A stretch of 64,000 nucleotides of DNA from Atriophallophorus winterbourni (lineage: Eukaryota > Platyhelminthes > Trematoda > Plagiorchiida > Microphallidae), in NCBI GenBank assembly GCA_013407085.1, contig JACCGJ010013906.1, positions 39,388-103,387 on the forward strand, in the 5' to 3' direction. Each line of letters begins with the position of its first letter. Positions within the stretch are counted from its first letter, which is position 1. Of this stretch, positions 1 to 10,939 are shown one piece after another. The notes below the pieces were generated by a model. It searched no databases and was not told the DNA's origin. It worked only from the letters and a program-made list of their open reading frames with translations. A program made the translations under genes and the position numbers.

Positions 1-1076
1 AACTCGGCTCGCTCGTCGCCCGAGGTCCCCAAAAAAAGATAAACAACGTTTGCTTCAGATCACTTTAGCCAACGAAAGGGACATGGAAAATGTCCTACTT
101 AATTTGTATTTGCGGCGAGCACAAAGTGACTAACACCACAGTGAATATGCTGACGTGTATTGGTGGGAAAGACAACGAACAACGAATGGTCGGTTGAAGC
201 AGCATCAAGGAGTATTATTGTTGTCGACGTTTTTGAAACTACAGGAGGTACAGTGGTGTATGGAAGAAAAAGCACGATCGTAAACAGTGGTCATTTATTG
301 CCGAGACTATCGGCTCCTCAAATTCTGCAGTCGTTGACACATACCGAATACCTTGCTCGCCGAACTATCAAGGAAAATGCTTTAATCCAATTGAGATTAC
401 GTTTTTGTCAAGTGGTAATGCATATGCTGTCCGATCCGAACTAAAATTTACCGGAAGAGATTACCTGATAACGTTAGATTGTGCAATCCCAGAATCGTTT
501 ATGCTGTGAAATTGCAGCGTTGCATTACAAAATCATCCGAGACTGACACAAAGTCGCCAGCGAAAATATTTCAACGTCCGACCAATAACTACTGTTACTG
601 ACTCGTTGTTACGTGCTAAAAGCTCAATAAAGTGTCTCTATATGAATGCCCAAAGTTTGTTTAATAAATTGGCTGAACTCACCGAGCTGTGCCAACGATA
701 CTCGCTGGACCTCGTCGATGTGACTGAAAACTAGTTTCAATCTTGTATGAAAAAAGCGAACTGTCGATCCAAAACTAGTACGGAACGATCGCTAACGAAA
801 AGCTGGTGGTGTGAATCTATACTGTCACGAACGTCTTCAGTGCATGAAGATTCACGATCACAACCTCTAATCAGAAGATACCCTCTGATGTAGCCCTACA
901 CAAGAGTCACAGGACGACTGCATTATTGGCATAATATATCGCCCCTCTGTCTTCGACGGATGCTCCAAACGACAGGTTATTAGAGGCTCTACACTATGCC
1001 GGGGAGATGCGAAGCTCCCAATTACTGGTCATGAGGGAATTCAAACTTCCTCATCTTTTTAACGGATCAGATCATC
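1..1076 (+). mobile_element. CR1-type LINE fragment: ORF1 tail and start of endonuclease
   Basis: Decayed non-LTR retrotransposon on the plus strand. From about 627 the sequence translates to an AP-endonuclease start (CLYMNAQSLFNKLAELTELC), which is the usual opening of CR1 ORF2; the expected ITETW motif reads VTEN followed by a stop. Further on, pieces such as GEMRSSQLLVMREFKLPHL (ending near 1055) correspond to the GDFNLP endonuclease motif with the Asp-Asn lost. Frames change several times, so no product is made. The first 600 bases probably hold the end of ORF1 or the 5' region, but I recognise nothing firm there. The element is interrupted at 1077 by a hammerhead repeat and resumes at 1329. 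Confidence 0.7.
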
Positions 1077-1328
1077 AAAGTAATGTGTTGCTCACATCCC
1101 CATCCCTTACACACCACTACCGGTTTCTGGCTGTTTGCCGTCGTCAGGTGGAGACAGTAAGATCAGGTTTCTGGTGTGTAAGGGATGGGGATGTGAGCAA
1201 CACATTACTTTGGTCATCCATAAGCGCCTCGAGTGCTTGACCCAGAATCACTTTGTGATTCTGTCTAAACATCGTGGTTAGTTGTACGAACCCTATATAA
1301 CAGTTGGCATACAAGTATAACCTTGTTA
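1077..1328 (+). mobile_element. Hammerhead-bearing repeat with inverted 5' part, inserted in CR1
   Basis: This 252-bp insertion is flanked on both sides by GATCAGATCATC (1065-1076 and 1329-1340), a 12-bp target-site duplication. Removing the insert and one duplicate rejoins the CR1 endonuclease frame. The left part (about 1077-1165) is the repeat in minus orientation, including a hammerhead core read on the minus strand (CTGACGA, stem II, GAAAC; position 7 is variable in the consensus). The right part (about 1171-1328) is in plus orientation and ends ACAAGTATAACCTTGTTA. The two parts share a perfect 41-bp inverted repeat, 1076-1116 against 1172-1212. A 5' inversion with a target duplication fits twin-primed reverse transcription. 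Confidence 0.8.
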
Positions 1329-2705
1329 GATCAGATCATCCTCTACACACACCTGATCATAAATTCCGTGAGCTGATCGACATGATTCCACTGCATAACC
1401 ATGTGTCCGACTTTACTCACAGAAGAGGATCAGGGTTACCGTCTGTTTGGGATTTAATCCTTACTTCCGAGACAAAAGCAGTTGAGGGTGTTAACTACAT
1501 TTCCCCCCTCGGTCGGAGGGACAATTTTGTGTTAGGCTTTGAATATATATGCAGCGCTAGATGAATATGTGAGTCCGCAAAGCTATTCAGAAGGACCGAC
1601 TACGTGAGTTTACGTGACACGCTTGATCTACACGTGATCTAGATGCTCTCCACGAATAGTCGGTACGGAATAAGTTGCCATTCAATTTCCAAAAATACAA
1701 GGTGTTGCAAATTGGTAAGCCATTCCAGTACCAATATCACTTTGGGCAGACGATTTTGGGCTGGACCGAGTCATAAAGGGATCTAGGAGTTTGGGTTTCC
1801 AGCAACCATGATGAACAGCCTGCATTGTGAGGTAATCTACAAGTGTGCTTCCAAGCTTCTAGGTATGTTGCGACGGATTTTCAGAACCTTCTCGCCTGGA
1901 ACGTTGTTCATTATCATGAAAGCCTGCTTAATTCCAGCCATGGAGCATGTATCACATCTTGGTCTCCGTGGTTAAAAAAGGATATATTATTGCTTGATAA
2001 AAATACCACCGTGCAACCAAACTCGTAAGTGGTTTCCGGAAACTAACATACGAGGAACGATTGCAAAATCTGAGACTCCCTACTCCCATTCAAAGAAGTC
2101 TTCGAAGTGATGTGATACTAACATACAAAATATTAAATATTTCACATCATCATGCAAAGAAATTTGAGTGCAATCGGTTAGAGTAGTATTTGGATAACGT
2201 TTCACGTCTAACACAAAAGATTCGTCAGACCAAGGGTGATAGTCAGGACTGGGAACATGATTAAGTAGTAGTCAACCCACCACCACTTATTTGACCTTAC
2301 CGCTAAACATATTAAAAATCGATTGCTGACTTCACATCATCCTTTAAAACATTTATTCGAATACCGTGAGTCACAACATACCCAATCAGCAAAACTGCAA
2401 ATTCCCCAATCCCGTATCAGCTGTCGCGAATATTTTTATTGTGTAGTGTTTGTTTCCTTTGGAATGCCTTCACAAAACTCTTGTCATCGCTCCCAGCGTC
2501 GAAGCATTCATTCGAAATTTGGATACTTATTTATCGCATAAGGATTTAACGACACCTGCTTATTGACTCATGGTAAGTATTCAACTGGACTATACTTGAC
2601 AATAAATGTTTTTTTATACCTTTTTCCTGAACGAATATTTACTACGATATGGTAATTGTGAAGCTATGTGCTTCTTATTACCATAAATTCTTGCATCTTG
2701 AACCT
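1329..2705 (+). mobile_element. CR1-type LINE, rest of endonuclease and 3' reverse transcriptase
   Basis: Continuation of the CR1 element. At 1304-1560 the frame reads as the C-terminal endonuclease (PDHKFRELIDMIPLHNHV, then WDLILTSETKAVEGV and SPLGRRD, near the usual S-x-L-G-x-S-D-H motif with the His replaced). From about 1650 come fragments of the RT thumb (FNFQKYKVLQIGKPFQYQYHFG, followed by DLGVWVSSN) and a tail with FIRNLDTYLSHKDL-like coding near 2500. The central RT with its YADD box is missing, so this is an internally deleted copy. The 3' end resembles the tail at 48.1-48.2 kb (TATGGTAATT, then CCATAAATTCTTG). Confidence 0.7.
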
Positions 2706-3032
2706 TGAGTGCTTGACCAATAATCACTTTTTGATTCTGTATTTGAACACGGTGGTTCGTTGTACGAACCCTATGTAACAGCGGCATTTAAGTATAACTT
2801 TGTTAACCACTAATACACTGTTTCAAGGCTCATTGAACCTAATCTTACTGTCTCCACCTGATGACGGCAAACAGCCAGAAACCGGTACTGGTGTGTAAGG
2901 GATGGGGATGTGAGCAACACATTACTTTGGTCATCCATAGGCGCCATGTGTGCTTGACCAAGAATCACTTTGTGATTCTGTGTTTGAACATCGTGATTCG
3001 TTGTACGAACCCTATGTAACAGTGGCTTGTAG
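2706..3032 (+). repeat. Hammerhead repeat, type A, one full unit plus partial second unit
   Basis: A unit begins at GTGCTTGACC (2709) and the same start recurs at 2950, giving a 241-bp period; the second unit stops after about 80 bases. The hammerhead lies at 2848-2900: stem I strand CCAC, core CTGATGA at 2858-2864, stem II GGC-AAACA-GCC, GAAA at 2878-2881, palindrome ACCGGT shared with the end of the core, cleavage triplet GTA ending at 2887, then CTGG. Next to the core, 10.1-11.1 is C opposite A rather than the usual G-C, so activity may be low. Tandem units of about 240 bp with one ribozyme each are the layout of retrozymes and schistosome SMalpha-like repeats. Confidence 0.75.
2848..2900 (+). 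ncRNA. Hammerhead ribozyme motif (type A)
   Basis: Core CUGAUGA at 2858-2864 and GAAAC at 2878-2882 flank a short stem II with loop AAACA. Stem III can form only from the self-complementary ACCGGU, so a working ribozyme would be expected as a dimer, as known for short-stem-III hammerheads. Predicted cleavage follows A2887. Assignment is by motif and pairing only. Confidence 0.65.
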
Positions 3033-3743
3033 TTCTGTGTTCGTCGAATTGTTAACCTTTCTGCATGCTCAGAACAAGTACGTTTTCTATCCCCAATACC
3101 TTTGTTATGTACGCGAAATTGCTGAATCAGGTGCTCATTCGATTCGAACTTTTAATGAACAGAATCTATGAAACTTCATACGCAAACTTTTACATGCCAA
3201 AGAAGTTTCAGATTGTGAGAGTTCAAATACCCGAAAGCTGAACAAATCATTTGCATCCATTAAGATTATGAATAACTATATTCCAAGTGAAGCTAGAGAC
3301 CAATTATTCATTTGCTCCACACTTTCGCAATCAGTCGTAATACAGGACACGATTCCGTGGTTCATAACTTCATTTTAAGAAAAACATTATGATGCATGTT
3401 TCAGCATGCGTAATTAAGTCACAACCTTTCAGCGTGATTACTCGTGGTTCAGTTTAGAAAATGTGAATATTAATGCTCATGTAGAATTCCAACACCTAAC
3501 ACTTTCAACCTAAGTTTGTTAAGTGTTCCAGAAAAAAATCATTTCAGCTACTAAACGGTTAACCCAATACGACTACACAGAGAAGTCTATTTAAACGGAG
3601 CATTATACCTCCTAAACAGCAGTTGATCAAAAAGACTGCGGATTTAACGGGGAAAAGATTCCGCATAATTTTCATCGAATCGATGATACACTAAATTTTT
3701 TCAAGGCCTTTTGTTTTATTAACAAGCAATTGTATCCACCTAC

Positions 3744-3854
3744 CGACAACGTGACCTTCTCCACAACACTGGAGATCATTTTCTGCAACAGTTCATTGGA
3801 TTCTTCGAATTCCGCACGTCGAATTACATCGAACAATTCGTTCTTGCTTGCTTT
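3744..3854 (-). CDS. QRICH2/DUF4795-like protein, exon (most 3' exon seen)
   Basis: Minus-strand exon of 37 codons, phase 0 at both ends. The acceptor reads tatttcggaacag before AAAGCAAGC, and the donor is TCG followed by gtaggt. It encodes KASKNELFDVIRRAEFEESN and continues to EKVTLS. In the DUF4795 family a segment of the form KADK...ALESKVSRxxFxxxxxELxxxLxELLxKL follows the KADK-x-x-V exon, and this fits directly after the exon at 18,179. The gene must continue to the left, but the next exon was not found in 1-3743, which is filled with CR1 and hammerhead repeats. Confidence 0.75.
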
Positions 3855-4382
3855 CTGTTCCGAAATAAATCACAAAGAAATGTAAACTTGTGTTGAAATC
3901 GTCTAATCAATATAATGTTTCAATGATCCACCTTGTTCCGTTTTTAATAGGACATTACAAGGGATTTTTAAGCGATTGGTGGAATAAGTTACAGCGAACA
4001 ATGTTTCTAACGATTAAACAACATTTAAAAACGGTAACCAACATGGTAAACAGGCCGGAATGGAAAACAGATGCCGAACAGGTGCCTTAGATGATTGGTT
4101 TTGAATTAAAATTTAATTTAATTATGTAAATCTGGATAGCATGTTGTAAATTGCACGAAATTTAAATGCTTGTTATTCAACTTTGGCTGTAGAGTTATCA
4201 ACGCTCTATGTTATAATAACAATATTTTTATGCAATATGTTAGATAAGATTTCAGCCAACATTTCGTTTTGGACACCGAAGATTCGTTAGACAAAGAGCC
4301 ACATACGGATATACTGTTCAGGAACAATGTAAACTTAACGGTGTGTAAATGCGGATGATTTGTGCACATCACTGCATTAGTC

Positions 4383-4640
4383 ATTCACGAGCGACATGCG
4401 CGCTTGACCCGGTGTGAGCATCGTGGTTTGGTGCAAGAATCCTATTTTGCACTGACTTTTAATTATAACCGTGTTTATTACATTTCTACTGTTTCAACGC
4501 TACTTAATCCAAATCGTACTATCTCCACCTGATGACCGCAAACAGCTAGAAACTGATTGATAGGTGTAAGTGCGGTGGAGTGGGAGTGGGCGTTATTGAT
4601 ACACTTTTGCAGATGTATGCCACATTGTTAACCGACCTTG
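4383..4640 (+). repeat. Hammerhead repeat, type A, degenerate
   Basis: The start matches GCGCTTGACC and is followed by a diverged version of the unit (catcgtggtt, then aatcctat). The core CTGATGA is intact at 4529-4535 and GAAAC is at 4549-4553, but stem II (CCGCAAACAGCTA) is broken and the ACCGGT palindrome has become ACTGAT. Probably an inactive, older copy. Confidence 0.65.
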
Positions 4641-6390
4641 ACCTTAGTAATTTATATCGGATCGACGTGTATACACGCAGTGTTAGGAAAATTGATCACT
4701 GATTATTTTCGCCCACATGATGAAGATTTCTTAAACATGAGGTCAAGCATATATTGTGGATCCATGATAGCTTAGTCATGTTCATGTCTTGCTCAACACA
4801 ATTGATCTGACGAAGCTTTCGTGGCGGTATTGAAGCGTTACTCAAATCTGTTTCAAGGGGATTGTTTACAAATTTATTTCCATTCGTATGACTGCGGCAT
4901 CGATTACAAACATTTTTGAATCAAGTGTTTTATATCATCACGGAAATCCTCCAAATGAATGAATAGTGGAAATTGTTAAGGATGTCGAAGATAAAAATAC
5001 AAATCAAAATCGATTATTGCTATGAAGTGTCAGAGAGGACCTCGTGAGAATAAGGTTTGTTTTAGTTGATCTTAAACCAAATAGTAACGTATAAGCAGAG
5101 CGTTTCATGTGTCTACTAAGACTCACGGAACCCGATTTTCAGCGTTTGCTTCAGCAAAATATATTTCTTCATGCATGAGGTTTAAATACGTGTAAATATG
5201 AGAGATTATACATAAAAAAATTTAAACTTGAATTTGAATGGAGATATTTCTATTATATATCGTTGCTCCAATTCCCAGCCCTGAATTTAATAAACGTATT
5301 GAGCGCTTCGTCAACAATCACTTTATGCTGTTCCAAGATCAGATTTATGACATTTGCACTCATTATTCAACAATCGTATTCACAATATGCGCGCTTCGAA
5401 ACAGTGTATAAATGGCGACAAATGAGCACAAATTAGAAGCTAATTTTAGGAACTATTGATACATCCATTGATATCAATCCCATGAACGGAATATACACAT
5501 GTCCATTAGGCGAAATATATGATACATGAGTGATATATTCGTAACTGCACACCTTCCGACCAACAAACTAAACAAGAAAAATCTCGCTCTAAATATTTTA
5601 TAATTTACACAGGATGTTCCCATTAGATTTGAAATCAGCGGATGTCATTAACGGAGACTGCCAACATCGTCATCATCACCATCATTGACGGAATTACACC
5701 AGTAACAAGTACGAAGTGTTTAACTGTGAAACAACCATGACGTAGTAAAAATTCTAAAAATATATTGGGGGAGGTTCGGGCCTAAATGCTATTGAACCTT
5801 TAAAAGATTAGACACATACACCAAGATGAGGTGCTTACACATTGAATCAAACGTGCTCTGAAGCATGTGTTGTGAACGAGTAGAGCAACATCAGCATGAC
5901 AGCCACAGCGAAATCTTTTCTTCTGGACCCCAACATGGGATACGGATAGCATTAACCGCAGCTAGTTTAAAAGTCAAAGCCTTCATCTGATTCAGCCAAG
6001 TCGAAATCTGACCACATTTACAACGAAGTCATTCCGAGTTAGGAGTTGCTAACAAAACCGGGTTACGGAAACGATTATATACCATTCGCAATACGATTAA
6101 TAACCAGCTAAGTCTATGCAAGTTAATTTGTTATTCTATAACTAAATCGCTACCAAAGATTCTATTACGGATAGTTACGTTGCGTATTCGATATGGCCAA
6201 GTAACTCCAGCCATATGCGGAGAAAGCGATTGCCAGATGCTCGCAGACGTCTTAGTTTTCCTTTCAGAGTCCATGATTCACATTACATAAAACGCCGTTT
6301 ACTGTAGCTGTAGCGACAAACCAGTTTGACGCCACAGAGGACTCAAGTTGGTAAAAGCTACCGTAGCTTTGGAAACGTGAGCTGAGATCT
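4641..6390. other. No gene or recognisable element seen
   Basis: AT-rich intronic DNA of the minus-strand gene. Stops are frequent in all frames. I found no exon with matching splice sites and no clear transposon coding. One low-complexity patch (catcatcaccatcattg) lies near 5,670-5,690. Confidence 0.5.
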
Positions 6391-7252
6391 GCTTATTTAA
6401 ACAATCCTTGCTGGTAATACAACTACTCAAATAGGTGAAACAGTCTATTGAGTCTTAGAGCTGTTTCAATTGGATCAATATCCACACAGGATCCGCATAC
6501 CGAAGGATGGTATGATTGTACATAGACGATGTTAAGTAGCCTGAGCATCCGCATTGGAATCGAAGAGTAAAACTACATCGTCGGCATAAGCTAGATTAAG
6601 ACTTTTTTCTGTTGCGACTTATCTGAATACAAGGTGTTGGTAGGCCTGCAATCGTAAATTTAAACAAAAATGAACAAATTGGACACCTTTGTCTGACATC
6701 TCTAACCGTGGAAAAGTTGGCTAACAGGCGTTCGTACGCCCTAACGCGCTTAGAACTCTAATAATAAAGCACCCGAAATGTGTTAACGTATTTTTATGGG
6801 ACGCTTTTGAGTAATAGGGTATTAAATAATGCGTTTCTAACCACCGAATCAAAAGAACCCTTAAAATCAAGAAAGATCGCAACAGTGGGCTACCTTTGAG
6901 CATGGCGATGTTTTAGGGCTAACTGCAGAGTGATTATATGATCGACAAAACTTCTACCGGAACAAAATCCTGTTTGCTCTCAACGAATCTGTGATGCTCT
7001 GTGTAATGTGCGGCACAAGATACTGAAGCAAGAAGCCGTGTAATGACAGGCGTAAAGCTTACTCATCTGTGATTGAAGCTTGGAGTACGCACACGTTTTT
7101 GAAAATAGGTATGATTATAATTTCTCCCGAACACGGAGTAAGGGGATCAGTCTCCAATACCTGACGAAAAACGTCAACTGGATTACTTAATAGAATATCG
7201 CAAACAGCAAAGTATTTGAAAATATTCGAGACCGACCGGGAGTCCATAATCA

Positions 7253-7386
7253 TGAAAATAAAGTTTGCAATGAATCGGTAATAGTGAGTTTTTGGTAACG
7301 TTTCGCTTCTGAACACAGAAGCTTCGTCGGACCAAGGGTGTCGGTACGAACTTACTATAACCGATTCATTGTAAACTTTATTTTCA
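7253..7386. mobile_element. Small inverted-repeat (MITE-like) element inside the RTE copy
   Basis: A 134-bp element with terminal inverted repeats of about 33 bp. The left end begins TGAAAATAAAGTTTGCAATG and the right end is the complement with two mismatches (ends CATTGTAAACTTTATTTTCA). The interior holds a second small palindrome around CTTCTGAACACAGAAG. It splits the RTE reading frame. Related interiors (GGTAACGTTT..CTTCTGAACA..GAAG..TCGTC) occur near 2,180-2,240, 21,660-21,730 and, inverted, 22,250-22,320. A clear target duplication was not found. Confidence 0.6.
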
Positions 7387-7589
7387 AGAATATCGCAACC
7401 GTTCTTGAACAGAGCCCCGGGCCAGTCTATTGGGATCACCTCCCCTGAATCTTTTCATCGACACAATACCGAGCTTGATTTCTGCGTCGCTCGGAGGCGT
7501 TAAATCAACTGACCAGGGTTCGCAACACGAAATAGAAGGCAATTGACCATCCGCTGCTGGCCAGCTAATAGTCATCTGTTGTTGTTGTT

Positions 7590-7660
7590 GGCCGCCCTCG
7601 TTCGATGTCGACCATGGATGTACATCACAATCCGCATACCGAAGGATGGTATGATACTAC
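7590..7660 (-). repeat. RTE 3'-end motif joined to a duplicated RTE fragment
   Basis: The minus strand carries GATGTACATCCATGGTCGAC, the end motif shared by the RTE copies at 21.8 kb and 49.1 kb. Immediately beside it (7,630-7,655) is a 25-bp piece identical to 6,488-6,515 (TCCGCATACCGAAGGATGGT). This suggests the tail of one RTE copy abuts a fragment of another. Confidence 0.45.
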
Positions 7661-8790
7661 ATATTCGATCTATTCATCAGCAAATTATATCTTGTTTGCA
7701 CTAATTTAATCCGATTAGAAAATTGACACTTTATGATAGGCTAATTACCGAAACTCACAACACGAATTGTAATTCAAGTGAGTATCGTATCATTGTTGTT
7801 TTCTTCTAATAAGCTTGCTAAAGTGGTAGACATTTTCACAAAAATCACGACATTTAACCCTCAACAGATTGTGGTTTCTCTAGCTTACTCGGATCAGAAG
7901 TGAACGAAACTGTGCACATGACGAAAAACATCCATTCAAGTTCACAAACTCGAAACATTTGGAAACATTCTGCACGTCAATTCGAGAAGATTGTTGTCAT
8001 ATAAATGTTTGTTTTGTCAATATGATAGTCGATCCCTGTGATGAGTGATGATTTAATCTGTCAGACATTCAAAAGCATCTCCTACCCATACATCCTATAG
8101 TTAATTCCGAAGAGTTAAATCCATAAAGTTGTTGAGGAATATGTTTCCGGGTTATGGAAACCATTAATGTTTGTCTTCATGCTATAAATCATAGGATAAG
8201 AATGAGTCATATAAACTCACAATCGGAAAGGGTGCCGTTGATCTGACATTATATCATATTCTCTAGGCCACAAACACTAACAGTTGTGCAGCTAAAACTT
8301 CACTCAAAATTAGTCGTATTCCGAAATATAATTTTGTCCTAAACAAATGCAACCAGGTTCTGACAATGAAAGTTTGGCTCCAATAATTTGGAGAATGTAA
8401 TTTTAGTTGTAGTGACCATATTTTTCCACAATAAACAATCTCTAGTGTTATCTTGCACGCAATATTATTATGTTGTAAAATTCTTGTATATCATAAAGAA
8501 ACAACGGCCAGTCTACATTCGTCACCACACCAGCCCAAGGCTCGAAATTCGCTGCAGATTATTTCCTAAATCCTCGAATAGGCAAGCTAACTTACACCGA
8601 ATTAATTTTAACCAATCAAATCTCGTTCAGAATAACCTTGGTCATGTTTCACAATGTCCTGAAATTTTTCTAATATATTGTCCAGTGGTCGATTGAGTGA
8701 CGCGTCCTCCGAGCGGAAATAATTAACACCCATTAGGGACAGTTGGTCCCTTAATGCTCAATCGAATTTGCTTGACCCCAAACCAAATTC
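7661..8790. other. Upstream region of the sodium channel gene, nothing specific recognised
   Basis: AT-rich sequence leading up to the channel gene. It should contain the promoter and any 5' untranslated region, but I cannot place a start site or a convincing TATA box. Open stretches here (for example 8,388-8,696) have no recognisable protein features. Confidence 0.4.
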
Positions 8791-8890
8791 AATGTGCCGA
8801 GACATTGCGGTGTATTTAATTGAATTTTACCAAACGGAATTGTTCATTTGTTACAACACGTATTCGGCAACCGCACCGAAGTTGATTATC

Positions 8891-9553
8891 ATGACAAATT
8901 GTGTGAGGCGTGGGAGAAGACCTACCGAGCAATCACAGACGAACAGATCATTGATTTTTAAAAAGGGTATCCAACAACTTCTGGCAACTAGTACTGTCCA
9001 TGGCCTGAATCATCTATCGTCGGTAACCTCAAAATATCAAGTCATCCTTTGGCTAGCACTATTCTTCTCTGGCATCGCTGGCTTCATCACTAACATTTCT
9101 TTCATCATCGGACGATATGTTAGTAAACCTATTTTGACCAGTCAGTTTGTTGAGCACGAACCTTTTGTCTGGCCTGATATTACACTGTGCAATGCAATGG
9201 CACCTTATGTGGTGCATCTTGAAGAACGCGAGAAAAAGTGGAGAGCCCTGCGTGACGAAGCAACTGAAGTTGCACAAAAAATTGATTCAAATTTGTTTGA
9301 AATAATTGACCTTGCGGATGCAGCAGAGGTGACTATACAATCTCTTATGTATTCCACCCTTGATCCACATGCGTTTGGCGTCGGGCACACTGAGGAAATG
9401 ATCAATTTCATGGGAATTGATGTCGGCCATCACGGAATTCGACTCACGGTGGAAATCGACGGGAATTTGACGAGTGTGGAAGTTCCCGTCAGAAAAATCA
9501 CCGAAACGATATTTTTGCAAAAGCGATACAATGTGCCTTGTTACATGTTAAAA
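8891..9553 (+). CDS. DEG/ENaC sodium channel, exon 1 (N-terminus, TM1, proximal ectodomain)
   Basis: First coding exon of an amiloride-sensitive-type sodium channel subunit (plasma membrane, trimeric, Na+ selective). Starting at the ATG at 8891 (MTNCVRRGRR) it gives 221 residues; an in-frame ATG at 8792 would add 33. The family signatures are in the expected order. The cytosolic HG gating motif is at residues 37-38 in ATSTVHGLNHL. TM1 spans about 51-73 (VILWLALFFSGIAGFITNIS). The post-TM1 motif is FVWPDITLCN (92-101; usually FPAVTICN). The exon ends at AAA before gtgagt, phase 0, matching the acceptor at 14,210. Reading past 9553 adds only 20 residues and a stop, which supports the splice. 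The joined protein is 595 residues, a normal size. Relatives in flatworms and molluscs include FMRFamide-gated channels, but the ligand cannot be told from sequence. Confidence 0.9.
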
Positions 9554-10429
9554 GTGAGTGTTCATTTTGGTAATTTGCGTCGGCTAACGCGTTGTGACGT
9601 TAGCTTTAGATATTGATTCATAATTGACATAAACTGGTATAAATAAATGAAGTGTATTCGCTAGCAATAATGCGTTTCTTGTTTGAATTTAGTTTGTAAA
9701 TATCGCGAGCCAAAAATATATCAATTCGCGTACGTATAAATCAAATGTCCGGTGTTTAATCCAAGTAGATTTAATGTCATTGTGCAGCGCTTTGTCAAAT
9801 TTTTGACAAACATTTATCTCGGGTCAGACTGCAATAATCGGAGAATTATCTATGTTACCATAAACCATGTGCTGTCGTTTGGATGGCAGAAACTAGCATT
9901 AAGTGATCAAATGTATGAAGTGAAAAAGTAATGGTCTTTGGAATGCGCGCCAAAATTGCATATGATACCTATTATAAACAATGCCAACATTTTAAGCGAT
10001 TGAAAGTTCAAGATTATGGAACACTCACATGGTCACGAATTTAACCAGTAAACCTTATAAAGACAAACAGTCAGAAACCGTTAGATGTGGGTCATTTCAG
10101 GGGAACTGTGCACTCAAAAAACTCGTGAAATTCAAAATGTATCGACAAGTGTTGAAAGGCCTCCAATAGATTTGAACTACTGCAAGATGGCTTCAAGCTT
10201 TAAATTTTTCCACACATAATCTAGGCGAAATGATCTCGTAATTTTTTTTGTTTTGTCACTAGTGATATGAGAGAAGCATACAAACTATGATCACTTCTAG
10301 ATACTAAGATAAACTAGTGTGACACGAAAGTCTATTGTGACGTTTTCAACGTATCAATCGTGAGTCCACCATCTGAATAGAATGTAATATTATTGGTAAA
10401 ATATGCAGCAGTGATTTATAAATCTGGTT

Positions 10430-10640
10430 TACAGAGTTTTTTTTACACTATTGCGAAATTACCGCCTATGCTGGCTGGGGCACGTCTACATAACATTTAT
10501 TTCATGAAATCTGTCGCTCAGAAGATTATTGTGCCCAACCGACGACATGGAAGGGCCTGGAAAACAACAAAATCAATCTGTTCAAAAATTTTGAGCTCCT
10601 CTCATGTAGCAATAATAGATTTTTAGTTAGCGAGATTGTT
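10430..10640 (+). mobile_element. Very degenerate RTE-type LINE C-terminal fragment
   Basis: Across frames the sequence shows LRNYRLCWLGHVY-like coding (around 10,450-10,490), the RRLRWLGHV motif that follows the RT in RTE elements. Neighbouring coding is too decayed to follow. Assigned from this motif only. Confidence 0.35.
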
Positions 10641-10939
10641 TGCGCAAACGAACATCACCACTGTTCCTGCTATTAACGCAACAACTTTGCAGAATTTTCC
10701 TATCTTCACGAAAGCCCATCCATTTAAATTTGGCACAATCGGATGATGTTCAGTACGATTCAAATTATAACCCATCATTCTTCACATGTCGGCAATCGAC
10801 GTATTGTTATATCGCGTGATTTACTTGCTCATTTGTACGTTTCCAAGTGAACTGAACCAGCCCTGGCTGGTAAACTTGCACGTCTATTACAAATGCAATC
10901 CAGTTCTTCACAGCAATTAAGTCAAGTTCACAGAACCTG

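Larger units (their letters stand above)
6391..7660 (-). mobile_element. RTE-type LINE ORF2 remnant (reverse transcriptase), interrupted
   Basis: Read on the minus strand this is a decayed RTE-clade (SR2-like) ORF2. From the right, WPAADGQLPSI and EWSVDL-like coding (about 7,570-7,480) lie upstream of the RT, followed by PGALFKNGCDIL near 7,400. A small inverted-repeat element interrupts at 7253-7386. Coding resumes with PLTPCSGEIIIIPIFKNVC (about 7,070-7,150). Further on are the DFKGAFDSV region (about 6,850, frameshifted), FSTVRDVRQRCPICSFLF (about 6,640-6,720, normally VRQGCPISPFLF), and an intact catalytic box LAYADDVVLLF at about 6,570-6,595. Many stops and frameshifts make it a pseudogene. 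Confidence 0.75.

Noticed and set aside
8768..8890. Upstream in-frame extension of the channel N-terminus
   Set aside because: It is open, with an ATG at 8792, but the segment is hydrophobic and unlike the cytosolic N-termini of this family; the ATG at 8891 is preferred, not proven.
9554..9616. Extension of the channel exon past 9553
   Set aside because: The added 20 residues do not fit the channel family, and a strong donor (AAA|gtgagt) with a phase-matched acceptor at 14,210 explains the break.
10000..10110. GACAAACAGTCAGAAACCGTTAG as another hammerhead copy
   Set aside because: Only the GAAACCG side is recognisable; the CTGATGA core and the unit flanks are missing.
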